Of a stretch of 50,177 bases of DNA, positions 9,547 through 19,429 are shown piece after piece. A program made the position numbers and the translations under genes. Below the pieces are notes generated by a model. It saw nothing but the letters and a program-made list of their open reading frames with translations. It was not told where the DNA came from and searched no databases. The stretch spans positions 1 through 50,177 of the forward strand of contig JAURZE010000032.1 in assembly GCA_030653545.1 (NCBI GenBank). Reading direction: 5' to 3'. Position 1 is the stretch's first letter. Each line of letters starts with the position of its first letter. The DNA is from Nitrospira sp. GTDB taxonomy: Bacteria > Nitrospirota > Nitrospiria > Nitrospirales > Nitrospiraceae.

Positions 9547-10858
9547 GCGACTTTTTACCAGCTTCCAGAATATCTTTAAGATTCCTGAGCTGAGGACCCG
9601 TGTCCTGTTTACGCTTGGGATGCTTGTTGTCTATCGAGTGGGCGCTCACATTCCTACTCCTGGGATCAATGGCGACGCACTCTCTGATTTCTTGGCGAAG
9701 CAGGGTGGCGCGCTGCTCGGATTTCTGGACATCTTCTCAGGCGGCTCTCTCTCTAGGCTGACGATTTTCGCCTTGGGCATTATGCCCTACATCAGTGCGT
9801 CCATCATTCTTCAATTGCTCACCGTGGTGGTCCCGCATCTCTCCAAGCTTGCGAAAGAGGGAGAGCGTGGTCGCAAAAAAATCATCCAGTACACCCGCTT
9901 TGGCACGATCGTAATCGCGCTGATTCAGGGGTTTGGTATTGCGATCGGTCTTGAGCAAATGAATCAAGGCGCCTTCGTGTTGAACGGAGGATGGGCATTT
10001 CGTCTGATGACGGTCATTACGCTCACGGCCGGTACCGGTTTTCTCATGTGGCTCGGCGAGCAAATTACTGAGCGCGGGATCGGCAATGGAATTTCACTCA
10101 TCATCTTCTCGGGAATCGTAGCCCGTCTTCCAGCGGCGGTGGCTCAGACCTTCGATCTCTACAAGGTCGGGCAGCTCAATATTATATTGTTGGTTGCCCT
10201 TGCTGTGTTGATGGTCTCCGTGGTGGCTGCGATTGTGTTTCTTGAGAGTGGCCGACGCAAGATTCCTGTTCAGTATGCGAAGCGCGTCGTGGGGCGCCGT
10301 GTCTTTGGTGGGCAGAGCACGCATATTCCGTTGAAGATCAATACGGCTGGCGTCATCCCTCCGATCTTTGCCTCGTCGATTATCGCATTTCCTGCAACGA
10401 TTGCCGGCTTCTTCGAAACTCCTTGGGTGAAGGCGATTGGCTCACAGCTTGCGCCAGGATCCTTGCTCTATACGCTCATGTACGTCGGGCTCATCCTCTT
10501 CTTCTGTTTCTTTTACACAGCCGTGGTTCTAAATCCTGTTGATATGGCTGACAACATGAAGAAGTATGGGGGATTTGTGCCCGGCATTCGACCTGGGCAG
10601 AGGACGTCTGATTACATCTACAATGTACTGACGAAGATCACATTCGCGGGGGCTATCTATCTCGCCATTGTGTGCGTTATCCCTGAGTTTTTGATCTATA
10701 AGATGAACGTCCCGTTCTATTTTGGCGGTACGTCACTCTTGATCGTAATCGGAGTAGGGCTGGATACGGCCCAACAGATCGAGTCCCATATGCTGATGCG
10801 TAATTATGAGGGTTTTCTCGGCAAAGGGATGGCTCCATTGCGCGGCAGGAATGGGTAA
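9539..10858 (+). CDS. secY: Preprotein translocase channel subunit SecY
   Basis: SecY (439 aa) is the ten-helix channel of the Sec translocon. Seen are the N-terminal [16 protein letters not shown] with the first membrane segment, [23 protein letters not shown] (plug and TM2 region), [13 protein letters not shown], the cytoplasmic loop [34 protein letters not shown], and the C-terminal GIRPG and [12 protein letters not shown]-like helix. GTG 9539 is chosen (GAGGT at 9526-9530) because it gives the common MLERLF start; the upstream GTG 9515 lies deeper within rplO. Confidence 0.96.
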   Translation: MLERLFTSFQNIFKIPELRTRVLFTLGMLVVYRVGAHIPTPGINGDALSDFLAKQGGALLGFLDIFSGGSLSRLTIFALGIMPYISASIILQLLTVVVPHLSKLAKEGERGRKKIIQYTRFGTIVIALIQGFGIAIGLEQMNQGAFVLNGGWAFRLMTVITLTAGTGFLMWLGEQITERGIGNGISLIIFSGIVARLPAAVAQTFDLYKVGQLNIILLVALAVLMVSVVAAIVFLESGRRKIPVQYAKRVVGRRVFGGQSTHIPLKINTAGVIPPIFASSIIAFPATIAGFFETPWVKAIGSQLAPGSLLYTLMYVGLILFFCFFYTAVVLNPVDMADNMKKYGGFVPGIRPGQRTSDYIYNVLTKITFAGAIYLAIVCVIPEFLIYKMNVPFYFGGTSLLIVIGVGLDTAQQIESHMLMRNYEGFLGKGMAPLRGRNG

Positions 10859-10864
10859 TCGGCG

Positions 10865-11521
10865 ATGCAGCTGGTCTTTCTTGGGGCCCCTGGAGTAGGG
10901 AAGGGCACGCAGGCTGAAAAGGTTGCTGCCCAATATGGAGTGGCCAAAATCTCGACCGGTGATTTGCTGCGAGAAGCTGTCAGGGCCCAGACTGCTCTTG
11001 GGAAAGATGCCAAGAGTTACATGGATCAGGGAAAGTTAGTTCCTGATTCTGTCGTCATCGGATTGGTGCGTGACAAGCTGAGCGATCCAAGTTGCGCCAA
11101 CGGTTTCGTGCTTGATGGTTTTCCACGGACTGTGCCGCAGGCTGAAGAATTGGGTCATGTTCTTTCACAGCGTAATATTCGTCTCGATCGTGTGATCAAC
11201 TTTCAAGTGTCACGTGAAGATGTCGTGCGTCGCCTCAGTGGTAGGCGGAGTTGCCCAAAATGCCAGGCCACTTTTCATGTGGATTTTGCGCCTCCGAAGA
11301 AGAGTGATTGCTGTGATCGGTGTGGGGAAGCGCTCGTGCAACGCAGCGATGATAAGCGGGATGCGATTGAGACGCGGTTGCGGGTTTACGAAGAGCAAAC
11401 CTTGCCATTGATTGCGTACTACGATTCGAAGGGTCTTTTGACTCATCTAGATGGAGCCAGCGCGGTCGAGACGGTGTATCAGAATTTAACGAAACTGCTG
11501 ACTCCGTTTAAGAAAGTATGA
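10865..11521 (+). CDS. adk: Adenylate kinase, zinc-containing long form
   Basis: Adenylate kinase catalyses AMP + ATP to 2 ADP in the cytoplasm. The 218-residue protein has the P-loop GAPGVGKGTQA (about 7-17), the AMP-binding STGDLLREAV, and VLDGFPRT. The LID segment carries CPKC and CDRC about 17 residues apart, the four-cysteine zinc site of the long form. It lies 6 bases after secY and overlaps map by 4 bases, the normal spc arrangement. Confidence 0.96.
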   Translation: MQLVFLGAPGVGKGTQAEKVAAQYGVAKISTGDLLREAVRAQTALGKDAKSYMDQGKLVPDSVVIGLVRDKLSDPSCANGFVLDGFPRTVPQAEELGHVLSQRNIRLDRVINFQVSREDVVRRLSGRRSCPKCQATFHVDFAPPKKSDCCDRCGEALVQRSDDKRDAIETRLRVYEEQTLPLIAYYDSKGLLTHLDGASAVETVYQNLTKLLTPFKKV

Positions 11522-12282
11522 TCATTCTGAAGACGCCTGCTGAAATTGATGTGATGGCTCAGGCGTCGCGAGTAGTTGCTGAAGCGCTAGAAGTTGTCAG
11601 GAATGCCGTGAGGCCTGGCGTGACCACGGAGGATCTTGACCGTATCGCAGAGCAAGCCATACGTGACCGCGGGGCTATCCCAGCATTCAAGGGATACCGC
11701 AGCTACCCGAAGACTCTCTGCGCTTCAGTCAATGAACAGGTTGTTCATGGAATTCCTTCAAAACGGAAACTGAAGGACGGCGATATCATCGGTCTAGACT
11801 TGGGGGCGGTTGTCGGCGGGTTTTATGGTGACTCTGCAGTCACTGTGGCGGTCGGCGAAACCAGTGAGTCTGTTGCTCGATTGATTCAGGTGACGCAAGA
11901 AGCTCTTGATCTGGGTATCCAAAAGGCGGTAGTCGGTAATCGGCTTACCGACATTTCTTATGCGGTACAGCGCCATGTTGAAGCAGCTGGATATTCAGTC
12001 GTAACGGAGTTCGTCGGCCATGGTATCGGCCGTCAACTTCATGAAGAACCTCAAGTGCCCAACTACGGGAAGGCTGGTCAGGGGCCGCGTCTACAGTACG
12101 GGATGGTTCTGGCGATCGAGCCGATGGTCAACATGGGTGGCAGTGCGGTGCGTGTGCTTGAGGATCGGTGGACGGCGGTGACGGCAGACGGTAGCCTTTC
12201 AGCCCACTTTGAGCATACAATAGCAATTCAGCCGTCGGGGCCGGCGCGGGTGCTCAGTCAGAGAGTGCTAGACGCCGCATAA
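11518..12282 (+). CDS. map: Methionine aminopeptidase, type I
   Basis: MetAP removes the initiator methionine from new proteins. The 254-residue sequence is close to the bare catalytic (type Ia) length. Metal-ligand motifs are visible: [21 protein letters not shown] (two Asp), [12 protein letters not shown] (His), AIEPMVNMG (Glu) and FEHTIAI (Glu). ATG 11518 overlaps the adk stop as ATGA. It closes the secY-adk-map segment. Confidence 0.96.
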   Translation: MIILKTPAEIDVMAQASRVVAEALEVVRNAVRPGVTTEDLDRIAEQAIRDRGAIPAFKGYRSYPKTLCASVNEQVVHGIPSKRKLKDGDIIGLDLGAVVGGFYGDSAVTVAVGETSESVARLIQVTQEALDLGIQKAVVGNRLTDISYAVQRHVEAAGYSVVTEFVGHGIGRQLHEEPQVPNYGKAGQGPRLQYGMVLAIEPMVNMGGSAVRVLEDRWTAVTADGSLSAHFEHTIAIQPSGPARVLSQRVLDAA

Positions 12283-12311
12283 TTGTAGTACAGATAGAGG
12301 AATGGGAGTAC

Positions 12312-12530
12312 GTGGGAAAAGAAGACATTATCGAAATACAGGGAACGGTAGCAGAGACATTACCCAATGCCATGTTTCGTGTGAAACTTGATAATGGACA
12401 TATTCTACTAGCTCATATTTCTGGAAAAATGAGGATGCACTTTATCCGAATTCTTCCGGGCGACAAAGTCACGGTGGAGATGTCTCCATACGATTTGACG
12501 AGAGGCCGAATCACTTACCGTTTCAAGTAG
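12312..12530 (+). CDS. infA: Translation initiation factor IF-1
   Basis: IF-1 (72 aa) is an S1/OB-fold protein that blocks the A site during initiation. The pattern is classic: [58 protein letters not shown]. The start codon is GTG at 12312 after AATGGGAGTAC. It is followed 18 bases later by rpmJ. Confidence 0.97.
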   Translation: MGKEDIIEIQGTVAETLPNAMFRVKLDNGHILLAHISGKMRMHFIRILPGDKVTVEMSPYDLTRGRITYRFK

Positions 12531-12548
12531 TAGGAGCGCTGACGCGTC

Positions 12549-12662
12549 ATGAAAGTAAAGTCATCAGTCAAGCCGATTTGTGCCAAGTGTATGGTCGTTC
12601 GTCGCCGGGGCGTCGTGCGAATTTTGTGTGAGAACCCCAGGCACAAGCAACGTCAGGGATAA
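12549..12662 (+). CDS. rpmJ: 50S ribosomal protein L36
   Basis: A 37-codon gene reading [17 protein letters not shown], then [20 protein letters not shown]. It is the zinc form of L36: C11, C14, C27 and H32 are the C-X2-C-X12-C-X4-H ligands. Position between infA and rpsM is the standard one. The preceding bases AGTAGGAGCGC provide a ribosome-binding site. Confidence 0.96.
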   Translation: MKVKSSVKPICAKCMVVRRRGVVRILCENPRHKQRQG

Positions 12663-12715
12663 CGCCGAGCAGAGTAGGTCTGTGCTCGTCTAGGGAATAG
12701 GAAAGAGGAGAGATC

Positions 12716-13096
12716 ATGGCACGCATCGCAGGCATCGATTTGCCAAGAGACAAGCGGACCGATATCGGCCTCACGTACATCTACGGGATTGGGCGAGCCG
12801 CCGCACGAGAAATTCTGCGGAAGGCCGGTGTGGATGGGGCGATTCGGATCAAGGATCTGAGCGAAGACAAGATCGTCAAGCTCAGAGAAATTATTGATCG
12901 CGATCACCGCGTCGAGGGGGACCTTCGGAAGGAGACGTCCCTGAACATCAAGCGATTGATCGACACCGGGACCTATCGAGGTCTGCGCCATCGAAAAGGG
13001 TTGCCGGTGCGTGGCCAGCGCACGAAGACCAATGCCAGAACGCGGAAGGGCCGACGTGCTGGTGTGACAAGCAAACCGAAACCGACAGCCAGATGA
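12716..13096 (+). CDS. rpsM: 30S ribosomal protein S13
   Basis: S13 (126 aa) contacts the P-site tRNA and L5 at the top of the 30S head. It begins [20 protein letters not shown] and has [13 protein letters not shown], the helix-hairpin-helix part, and [20 protein letters not shown] with the basic C-terminal tail. ATG 12716 follows AAAGAGGAGAGATC. First gene of the alpha segment. Confidence 0.96.
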   Translation: MARIAGIDLPRDKRTDIGLTYIYGIGRAAAREILRKAGVDGAIRIKDLSEDKIVKLREIIDRDHRVEGDLRKETSLNIKRLIDTGTYRGLRHRKGLPVRGQRTKTNARTRKGRRAGVTSKPKPTAR

Positions 13097-13135
13097 TCGA
13101 GCGCATCGCTCGTGTTCTGAAGTGAAGGAGTGTCT

Positions 13136-13519
13136 ATGAGTGTGAAGAAGGGCAAGAAGAAGGAACGCCGGATTGTTCAGGCCGGTGTGGCGCATGTCCA
13201 GGCATCCTTCAATAATACGATTGTCACGATTACTGACATGGGCGGCAATACGGTCGTCTGGGCCAGCTCTGGCAATCAGGGGTTTAAGGGCTCTCGTAAG
13301 AGTACCCCGTTCGCGGCACAGCGTGCCGGCGAAGCGGCCGCCCGTAAAGCCATGGAGAGTGGCATGCGTCAAATTGATGTGTATGTGAACGGGCCTGGGG
13401 CTGGTCGTGAATCAGCCATTCGCTCGCTCCAGGCCGCTGGCCTGCGCATCAATCTGATTCGCGATGTCACGCCGATTCCCCATAACGGCTGCCGTCCACC
13501 GAAGCGGAGACGGGTGTAG
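13136..13519 (+). CDS. rpsK: 30S ribosomal protein S11
   Basis: S11 (127 aa) forms the 30S platform. Typical blocks: [47 protein letters not shown] and the end [21 protein letters not shown] 13136 is 5 bases after AAGGAG (13125-13130). An in-frame GTG at 13130 overlaps that site and is not preferred. Confidence 0.96.
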   Translation: MSVKKGKKKERRIVQAGVAHVQASFNNTIVTITDMGGNTVVWASSGNQGFKGSRKSTPFAAQRAGEAAARKAMESGMRQIDVYVNGPGAGRESAIRSLQAAGLRINLIRDVTPIPHNGCRPPKRRRV

Positions 13520-13597
13520 CCGCGGGGAGTATCAAGGTTCGAGTCTGCAGCAATGTTGGCGCCAGAATTCAGGCGTCCTGTAACCGGAGGTAATGCA

Positions 13598-14224
13598 GTG
13601 GCTAAGTATCGGGGTCCAGTTTGCCGTCTCTGTCGACGCGAAGGCGAGAAGCTCTTTTTGAAGGGCACTCGGTGCATGACCGAAAAGTGTGCCATTGAGC
13701 GACGGAGTTATCCTCCAGGTCAACATGGGCAGGGGCGCCCCAGGAATTCTGACTACAGCATGCAGTTGCGGGAAAAGCAGAAGCTGAAGCGGATCTACGG
13801 ATTGCAGGAATGCCAATTTCGGGGTCTCTTTGAGAAGGCCGAGCGGCAATCCGGTGTGACTGGCGATGCGTTATTGCGTTTATTGGAATGTCGATTGGAC
13901 AATGTGGCCTATCGCCTTGGATTTGGCGCATCGCGTAAGCAAGCCCGTCAGATTGTGAGCCATGGGCACTTGACCATGAACGGCAAAAAAATCAACGTTG
14001 CCGGAGCCACCGTGAAGACTGGCGATGTCATTCAGGTGCGTGAACGAAGCAGAAATTTGCTCTCCATCCAAACGTCACTGGAAGGTGTCGATGGGCGCGG
14101 AATTCCGGATTGGTTGGAGCTTGATAAGGGCACGCTCAAGGGAGTCGTTCGTACCTTGCCGACAAAGGAACAGATCACGCTGCCGGTCAACGAGCAGATG
14201 GTCGTCGAATTGTATTCTCGATAG
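13598..14224 (+). CDS. rpsD: 30S ribosomal protein S4
   Basis: S4 (208 aa) nucleates 30S assembly. It starts [20 protein letters not shown] and carries C9, C12, C26 and C31, the zinc-site pattern found in many S4 proteins. The S4 RNA-binding domain follows with [19 protein letters not shown] and [17 protein letters not shown] 13598 lies 6 bases after GGAGGT; the in-frame ATG at 13553 would add an unrelated 15 residues. Confidence 0.95.
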   Translation: MAKYRGPVCRLCRREGEKLFLKGTRCMTEKCAIERRSYPPGQHGQGRPRNSDYSMQLREKQKLKRIYGLQECQFRGLFEKAERQSGVTGDALLRLLECRLDNVAYRLGFGASRKQARQIVSHGHLTMNGKKINVAGATVKTGDVIQVRERSRNLLSIQTSLEGVDGRGIPDWLELDKGTLKGVVRTLPTKEQITLPVNEQMVVELYSR

Positions 14225-14310
14225 CACATTGGGCCGGTAGGGAGCCGTCTGCGTTTCTGCATCCTCCCTATTCGGTATGCTGGTCACTCGATGGTTGTGA
14301 AGGGGGAGTC

Positions 14311-15312
14311 ATGATTAAAGCGATGAAAGACTTTCAGATCCCGATGCGGGTTGAAGTCGATAAGGATGCGAATTCCCCAGTGTTCGGTCGATTCACCACC
14401 GAGGCGTTTGAGCGGGGGTTCGGGACCACGATTGGAAATTCACTTCGCCGTGTATTGTTGTCGTCGTTGACCGGAGCCGCCGTGACGACGGTGAAGATTG
14501 AGGGCGTCCTGCACGAGTTTTCAACGATACCCGGTGTCACGGAAGACGTGACTTCCATTATCTTGAACATCAAGAGCCTGCGCTTGGCTCTTCATACCGA
14601 TAAGCCGAAGACGATTCGTTTGAGGAAGAAGGGACCAGGCGAAGCCAAGGGGTCCGATATTATCCACGATGCCGATGTGACCATTCTCACGCCGGATCTG
14701 CATATTGCGACGCTGGATAAAGATGCCACGTTAGATATTGAAATGACGGTGAAGCATGGTCGTGGGTATGTTCCGGCTGAGCGCAATAAGGAAGAAGGAT
14801 TGCCGATCGGTGTCATCGCGATCGATTCCGTGTTCTCGCCCATCAAGCGCGTGAACTTTCATGTGGAAAATGCGCGCGTTGGTCGCATGACCGACTATGA
14901 CAAGTTGACGATGGAGATCTGGACAGATGCGACCATCAGTCCACGTGATGCCTTGTCGACGGCGGCGAATATTTTGCGCGATCACCTCGATATCTTCATC
15001 AATCCTGAAGAGCGTGGCGAAGGCAAGCGCGAGGCGGGATATGATGAGTCGGAGCTTGAAGAGAATAAGAATCTCTCGCGGAGTGTGAATGAGCTCGAGC
15101 TCTCCGTTCGAGCGGCGAATTGCTTGAAGAATGCCAACATCAAGACCATTCGTGATCTGGTTCAGAAGACGGAAAACGAAATGCTCAAGACGAAGAATTT
15201 CGGCAAGAAGTCGCTGAATGAGATCAAGGAAATATTGTTGGAGATGGGTCTCACGCTGGGAGGACGGGTTGAAGCCGGATCCTCCAGCAACGGGAGTTCG
15301 CAGTCAGAGTAA
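14311..15312 (+). CDS. rpoA: RNA polymerase alpha subunit
   Basis: Alpha (333 aa) dimerises to assemble RNA polymerase, and its C-terminal domain contacts UP elements and activators. The N-terminal domain shows [20 protein letters not shown] (about 37-56) and [18 protein letters not shown]. The C-terminal domain shows [20 protein letters not shown] and [18 protein letters not shown] 14311 follows AAGGGGGAGTC. It is followed 21 bases later by rplQ. Confidence 0.97.
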   Translation: MIKAMKDFQIPMRVEVDKDANSPVFGRFTTEAFERGFGTTIGNSLRRVLLSSLTGAAVTTVKIEGVLHEFSTIPGVTEDVTSIILNIKSLRLALHTDKPKTIRLRKKGPGEAKGSDIIHDADVTILTPDLHIATLDKDATLDIEMTVKHGRGYVPAERNKEEGLPIGVIAIDSVFSPIKRVNFHVENARVGRMTDYDKLTMEIWTDATISPRDALSTAANILRDHLDIFINPEERGEGKREAGYDESELEENKNLSRSVNELELSVRAANCLKNANIKTIRDLVQKTENEMLKTKNFGKKSLNEIKEILLEMGLTLGGRVEAGSSSNGSSQSE

Positions 15313-15333
15313 TTTTCAGCGAAGGGGAATGCC

Positions 15334-15765
15334 GTGCGACACAGAAAAAAAGGCCGTCAACTTGGTCGGCAGACGAAGCATCGATGGGCCCTGTTCCGGA
15401 GCCTTGTGACCTCGCTCTTGGAGCATGAGCGTATTGAGACGACCGAGGCGAAGGCAAAAGAGATTCGCGGGTTTACCGATCGGATGATTACGTTGGGGAA
15501 GGAAGGAACCTTGCCGGCCCGTCGCCGGGCCCTCGCGTTTATCCGGAGCAAAGATGTGGTTTCAAAACTGTTCAGCGATGTTGCGGGACGATTCAAGGAT
15601 CGGCAGGGTGGGTACACCCGTATGGTGAAGACTCGCCGCCGCATCGGCGACGGGGCGGAAATGGTGGCGATCGAGTTGGTGACGATGGTGGAGAAGGCCT
15701 CATCCAAGGCGGCCGCCCTTCCGGCGACGACGACTCCCGCCGTTTCTCCGGAAGCCTCTGCCTAG
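15334..15765 (+). CDS. rplQ: 50S ribosomal protein L17
   Basis: L17 (143 aa) lies at the bottom of the 50S subunit. It begins [20 protein letters not shown] and has [23 protein letters not shown] and [19 protein letters not shown] (parts of the family motif). The last 30 residues are an Ala/Pro/Thr-rich tail longer than in E. coli. GTG 15334 follows AAGGGGAATGCC. Last gene of the ribosomal block. Confidence 0.95.
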   Translation: MRHRKKGRQLGRQTKHRWALFRSLVTSLLEHERIETTEAKAKEIRGFTDRMITLGKEGTLPARRRALAFIRSKDVVSKLFSDVAGRFKDRQGGYTRMVKTRRRIGDGAEMVAIELVTMVEKASSKAAALPATTTPAVSPEASA

Positions 15766-15791
15766 CGCTATCTGCGGTTGTGTGTTGAGTA

Positions 15792-15837
15792 GAAAGAGCT
15801 CCTCACGTGTCATACGTGGGGAGCTCTTTCTCTTTTT
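15792..15837 (+). terminator. Intrinsic terminator of the ribosomal block
   Basis: The left arm GAAAGAGCTCCTCACGT (15792-15808) pairs with ACGTGGGGAGCTCTTTC (15814-15830) over 17 base pairs with one G-T wobble, leaving a 5-base loop. The run TCTTTTT follows at once. It lies 27 bases after rplQ and is a strong rho-independent terminator. Confidence 0.95.
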
Positions 15838-15852
15838 GGTGAACAGCGGGCG

Positions 15853-15881
15853 TTTACTTGCTTGATCCTCAGTGCTACTAT
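15853..15881 (+). promoter_or_regulatory. Candidate sigma-70 promoter for lptC
   Basis: TTTACT (15853-15858) and TACTAT (15876-15881) are separated by 17 bases and lie 45 bases before the lptC start, just after the rplQ terminator. Each hexamer matches the consensus in 4 of 6 positions, so this is a plausible but unproven promoter for lptCAB-rpoN. Confidence 0.4.
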
Positions 15882-15925
15882 CGTGCCAGAGTTGCGCCTA
15901 GTTTATCTGGTAGCCGGTGTGATGC

Positions 15926-16498
15926 ATGTGGGATGTAGTAGCCAGACGAAGCCTCCTTACTGTAAGTGGAGCACTGGCAGCATTCCTGATTTATCTGCTG
16001 TTTGTGAACGCAGACTCCGCTCCCACAAATCAGCCTGTTGCGCCAGGTGCCATTGAAAGCGCAGATGCGAAAATCTCTGATTTTACCTTCACACAGACCA
16101 AGGGCGATGTGGTGCAGTGGCGGGTGCAGGCCAAGCAGGCACGCTTATTCGAGTTGGAGAAGCGCGCAGTCCTGAGCGAGGTTGAAGTGACGCTCTATGG
16201 ACAAGCCGGGAAAGAGGTGACCGTTCTGGGGGACGAAGGCGCGCTCGATACGGCCACGAAAAACTTCGTCTTGGCGAATCGAACGGAGCCGCTGATCATC
16301 GCGACGGGAAGCGGATATACGATCTATACCAATCACCTGGCATGGACCGATGCCACAAAGATCATTCAGACCGGTGATCCTGTCCGCATTGTCGGCAATG
16401 GATTGGAAATTACCGGCAAAGGATTACTGGGACGGACAGAGTCTGAAGAGTTTGAGGTACTTGATGATGTTCATGTGGATCTCGTTTCTGGTTCTTAG
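15926..16498 (+). CDS. lptC: LPS export periplasmic bridge protein LptC
   Basis: LptC links the inner-membrane LptBFG transporter to LptA and passes lipopolysaccharide along the periplasmic bridge. The 190-residue protein has one N-terminal membrane anchor (about 9-27, LLTVSGALAAFLIYLLFV) and a beta-jellyroll-type domain with DFTFTQTKGDVVQWRVQAKQA, typical of the YrbK/DUF1239 family. Context decides the call: lptA and lptB follow at once. ATG 15926 has no strong ribosome-binding site. Confidence 0.85.
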   Translation: MWDVVARRSLLTVSGALAAFLIYLLFVNADSAPTNQPVAPGAIESADAKISDFTFTQTKGDVVQWRVQAKQARLFELEKRAVLSEVEVTLYGQAGKEVTVLGDEGALDTATKNFVLANRTEPLIIATGSGYTIYTNHLAWTDATKIIQTGDPVRIVGNGLEITGKGLLGRTESEEFEVLDDVHVDLVSGS

Positions 16499-17069
16499 TC
16501 TCTTGGCCCCGGTCATAGCCGAATCTGTGACACCTGTGGGTGCGGCTGTCTCTGCTGGGTCAGCTCCCGCTCAGGCTCCGACAACTATTACCGCAAAAAA
16601 AATGACGGTGCGTAATCAGGATAGTCAGGCCGTCTTTGAAGGGTCGGTTATTCTGACGCAAGGGACGTTGATGGTCTATTCGGACAAGATGGTGGTGTCG
16701 TTCTCCCCTCAGGCTGCGGATGCCAAGAAAGGGGAGCCTGGAGAAATCAAGAAGAGCGATCCCTCTTCTACAGCCAAATCAATAGGCAAGGGTGCCGATG
16801 TGATGCCAGGGGCTTCAGGTCGGTCCGTCAAGCAGATTGAGGCGACTGGCCATGTGCGCATCGAAAAAGAGACCGGAAATGCGACCTCCAATAAGGCGGT
16901 GTTCGACAATAGTCGACGGGTTGTGACCTTGACCGGGGATCCGGTGGCTTGGGAGAAGGGGACGCGAGTCAGCGGTGAGAAGATCGTGATTTACCTGGAT
17001 GAAGATCGAAGTGTCGTTGAAGGAGGTTCGCATCTCCTCATCGACGGCGAACGTGGCGGAATGAAATGA
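16464..17069 (+). CDS. lptA: LPS transport periplasmic protein LptA (OstA-like)
   Basis: LptA polymerises into the periplasmic bridge for LPS. A signal peptide is clear (MMFMWISFLVLSLLAP, cleavage near AES). The OstA-type repeats ITAKKMTVRNQDSQAVFEGSV and GHVRIEKETGNATSNKAVF are typical. ATG 16464 (201 aa) has GAGGT at 16454-16458 and overlaps the end of lptC by 35 bases; ATG 16467 or 16473 are also possible. A low-complexity linker (about 80-115) separates the halves. Stop overlaps lptB as ATGA. Confidence 0.85.
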   Translation: MMFMWISFLVLSLLAPVIAESVTPVGAAVSAGSAPAQAPTTITAKKMTVRNQDSQAVFEGSVILTQGTLMVYSDKMVVSFSPQAADAKKGEPGEIKKSDPSSTAKSIGKGADVMPGASGRSVKQIEATGHVRIEKETGNATSNKAVFDNSRRVVTLTGDPVAWEKGTRVSGEKIVIYLDEDRSVVEGGSHLLIDGERGGMK

Positions 17070-17848
17070 CGCAGGGAGCCGAATCGGAATTGGTTGGGAC
17101 GTCGGGTTTCGTGACCGGTCCGCACACCTCGTGCTTGCGAGCTCGAGGGTTGGAGAAGAGTTTTCGCGGGCGAAAAGTCGTCAAGGGCGTGGCAATCGAA
17201 GTGCGTGCCGGCGAAGTGGTCGGGCTGCTTGGTCCGAACGGCGCGGGGAAGACCACGATCTTCGATATGGTAGTGGGTCTCTGCCAGCCGGACGAGGGGG
17301 AGATAACGTTTAACGGCGAGTCCATCACGGATTTGCCGATGTATCAACGGGCCAGGCGGGGGATCGGGTATCTCCCGCAAGAGTCGTCGGTCTTTCGTCG
17401 CCTTTCCGTAGAGAAGAATGTCTTGGCGATTTTGGAAATCCTAGGCTATCCTCGTGGTGAGCGGATGGCACGGGTTGATGAGTTGCTCAAGGACCTTGAT
17501 CTCCTCCACATTCGTGGCAGTATGGCGTATGCGCTGTCAGGAGGAGAGCGTCGTCGATTGGAAATCACCAGGGCCTTAGCAACGAGCCCCTCCTTCATGC
17601 TCCTGGATGAACCGTTCGCCGGGATTGATCCGATCGCGGTGGCCGACATTCAGCAGATTATTCTTCGACTGAAAGACAAGGGCATTGGGATTCTCATCAC
17701 CGATCATAATGTTCAAGAGACGTTATCCATTACCGATCGTGCCTATATTATTAATGAAGGATTGATCCTGGAATCCGGTTCTCCGGAGGCCATTGTCAAG
17801 AGTGAAACCGCTCGGGCTGTGTATCTTGGAGAGCGATTCAAGCTGTAG
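17066..17848 (+). CDS. lptB: LPS export ABC transporter ATPase LptB
   Basis: LptB hydrolyses ATP at the inner membrane to drive LPS extraction by LptFG, whose genes are not in the window. All ABC motifs are present: Walker A GPNGAGKTT, Q-loop YLPQESSVFRRLSVEKNV, signature LSGGERRRLEI, Walker B FMLLDEPFAGIDP, H-loop ITDHNV. The 260 residues include a ~22-residue N-terminal leader not usual in LptB (~240 aa). It overlaps lptA by 4 bases. Confidence 0.94.
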   Translation: MTQGAESELVGTSGFVTGPHTSCLRARGLEKSFRGRKVVKGVAIEVRAGEVVGLLGPNGAGKTTIFDMVVGLCQPDEGEITFNGESITDLPMYQRARRGIGYLPQESSVFRRLSVEKNVLAILEILGYPRGERMARVDELLKDLDLLHIRGSMAYALSGGERRRLEITRALATSPSFMLLDEPFAGIDPIAVADIQQIILRLKDKGIGILITDHNVQETLSITDRAYIINEGLILESGSPEAIVKSETARAVYLGERFKL

Positions 17849-17866
17849 AGGGTTGAATATCCAGTT

Positions 17867-19375
17867 ATGAAACTTCGTCTCGATTTGAGGCTTAGCCAGA
17901 AGCTAATCATGACGCCGCAGTTGCAGCAGGCGATTAAGCTGTTGCAGCTATCTCGTCTCGAATTGCAGCAAAGTCTGACCCAGCATCTGCTCGAAAATCC
18001 GCTTCTTGATGAAGTGCAGGCCGAAGTTGAGGAAGCTGAAGCGGCGGCTGCAGAAGGAAAAACGGAAGACCCCTCTGCAACGGCCACACAAGATAACGCG
18101 GAGGAGGCGGGAACTCCTGAGGAGCGAGGCTCGCCCGAAGAGTTTTCAGCCTCTGGATGGGAAGAGTACTTTGGTTCGGATCGTCGAGCCGGGGACTCGG
18201 AATATCCCTCCTCGTCTCAAGATGAGTTTCCCTCTTACGAGCAGACGGTAGCCAAAGCCACATCACTGGAAGAGCATTTGCTTTGGCAGCTCTCGCTCTC
18301 GGGTCTTTCAGAACGAGAGAAAGCCATTGGACGTTTGCTTATCGGAAATTTGGATGACGATGGCTATTTGAGAATAACTCTGGCCGAAGTGGTCAGCGGG
18401 AGCGAATTTGCGGAGGTGGAGGCTGAGTCGGTCCTCAAGGACATTCAGACTTTTGATCCAACCGGCGTCGGGGCACGTGATCTGCCGGAGTGCCTACTGC
18501 TTCAACTTGGCCATCTGGGCAAGAACCCGATGGGGTCGCTCGGTGCAAGGCCTGGTGCGCTCAAGGGGGCCGTCGTTGAAGGTATTATTCTGCATCACCT
18601 CAAGGACCTTGAAAAGAAACAGTATGCCAAGATTGCCAAAGCCTTGAATGTCACCGTTGAGGAAGTCTTCGAGGCGACGAAGCTGATCGGGGATCTGGAG
18701 CCGAAACCAGGTCGTCCGTTCACGAACACGCAGAATTACGTGATTGTGCCCGACGTCTTCGTCGTCAAGAACGAAGGAGAGTGGGTGGTCTTACTGAACG
18801 ACGACGGTTTGCCGCGTATGCGGATCAGCCCGTATTACAAGCAACTCATGACGGCTGGTGATGGCGGGACGGCTGAAACTAAGTCTTACCTCGATGAAAA
18901 GCTCAGAGCCGCCCAGTGGGTGATTCGGAGTATCGATCAACGGAATAAAACGATCGTCAAGGTCGTGACGAGTATTGTGAAGTTTCAGGAGCAGTTTTTT
19001 GAGCAAGGGATTGAACATCTAAAGCCCTTGGTCCTCAAGCAGGTGGCGGAGGACATCGGGATGCATGAATCGACGATTAGTCGAGTCACCGCCAACAAGT
19101 ACATGTACTGCCCGCAAGGGATGCTCGAATTAAAGTTCTTCTTCAACGCAGGACTTCAACGCGCTGATCAGCCCTCTGACATGATGTCGTCGGTGTCGGT
19201 CCGTGAAATGATTCGGAAAATGATTGCCGAGGAGGATGTGCAGCGCCCGCTGAAAGATGAGGAGATTGCGGCGCGTCTGAAACTCCAGCAGGTCCTGATC
19301 GCGCGTCGTACGGTGGCGAAGTATCGCGCCGAGGATAACATCCCTTCTGCAAGCCAGCGAAAACGCCATTTTTAG
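17867..19375 (+). CDS. rpoN: RNA polymerase sigma-54 factor
   Basis: RpoN recognises -24/-12 promoters and needs AAA+ activators such as the one at 47.1 kb. The 502-residue protein has the glutamine/leucine-rich region I (LSQKLIMTPQLQQAIKLLQL, residues ~8-27), an acidic region II (~50-120), the core-binding part, and the helix-turn-helix (ESTISRVTANKYM). The RpoN box reads ARRTVAKYRA, the last position differing from the usual ARRTVAKYRE. It follows lptB by 18 bases, a classic lptB-rpoN arrangement. Confidence 0.96.
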   Translation: MKLRLDLRLSQKLIMTPQLQQAIKLLQLSRLELQQSLTQHLLENPLLDEVQAEVEEAEAAAAEGKTEDPSATATQDNAEEAGTPEERGSPEEFSASGWEEYFGSDRRAGDSEYPSSSQDEFPSYEQTVAKATSLEEHLLWQLSLSGLSEREKAIGRLLIGNLDDDGYLRITLAEVVSGSEFAEVEAESVLKDIQTFDPTGVGARDLPECLLLQLGHLGKNPMGSLGARPGALKGAVVEGIILHHLKDLEKKQYAKIAKALNVTVEEVFEATKLIGDLEPKPGRPFTNTQNYVIVPDVFVVKNEGEWVVLLNDDGLPRMRISPYYKQLMTAGDGGTAETKSYLDEKLRAAQWVIRSIDQRNKTIVKVVTSIVKFQEQFFEQGIEHLKPLVLKQVAEDIGMHESTISRVTANKYMYCPQGMLELKFFFNAGLQRADQPSDMMSSVSVREMIRKMIAEEDVQRPLKDEEIAARLKLQQVLIARRTVAKYRAEDNIPSASQRKRHF

Positions 19376-19429
19376 TCTGCGCCCGCTGGGCATGGCGCAG
19401 AAATCGGTTCACGTAAGGAGACACTTCGT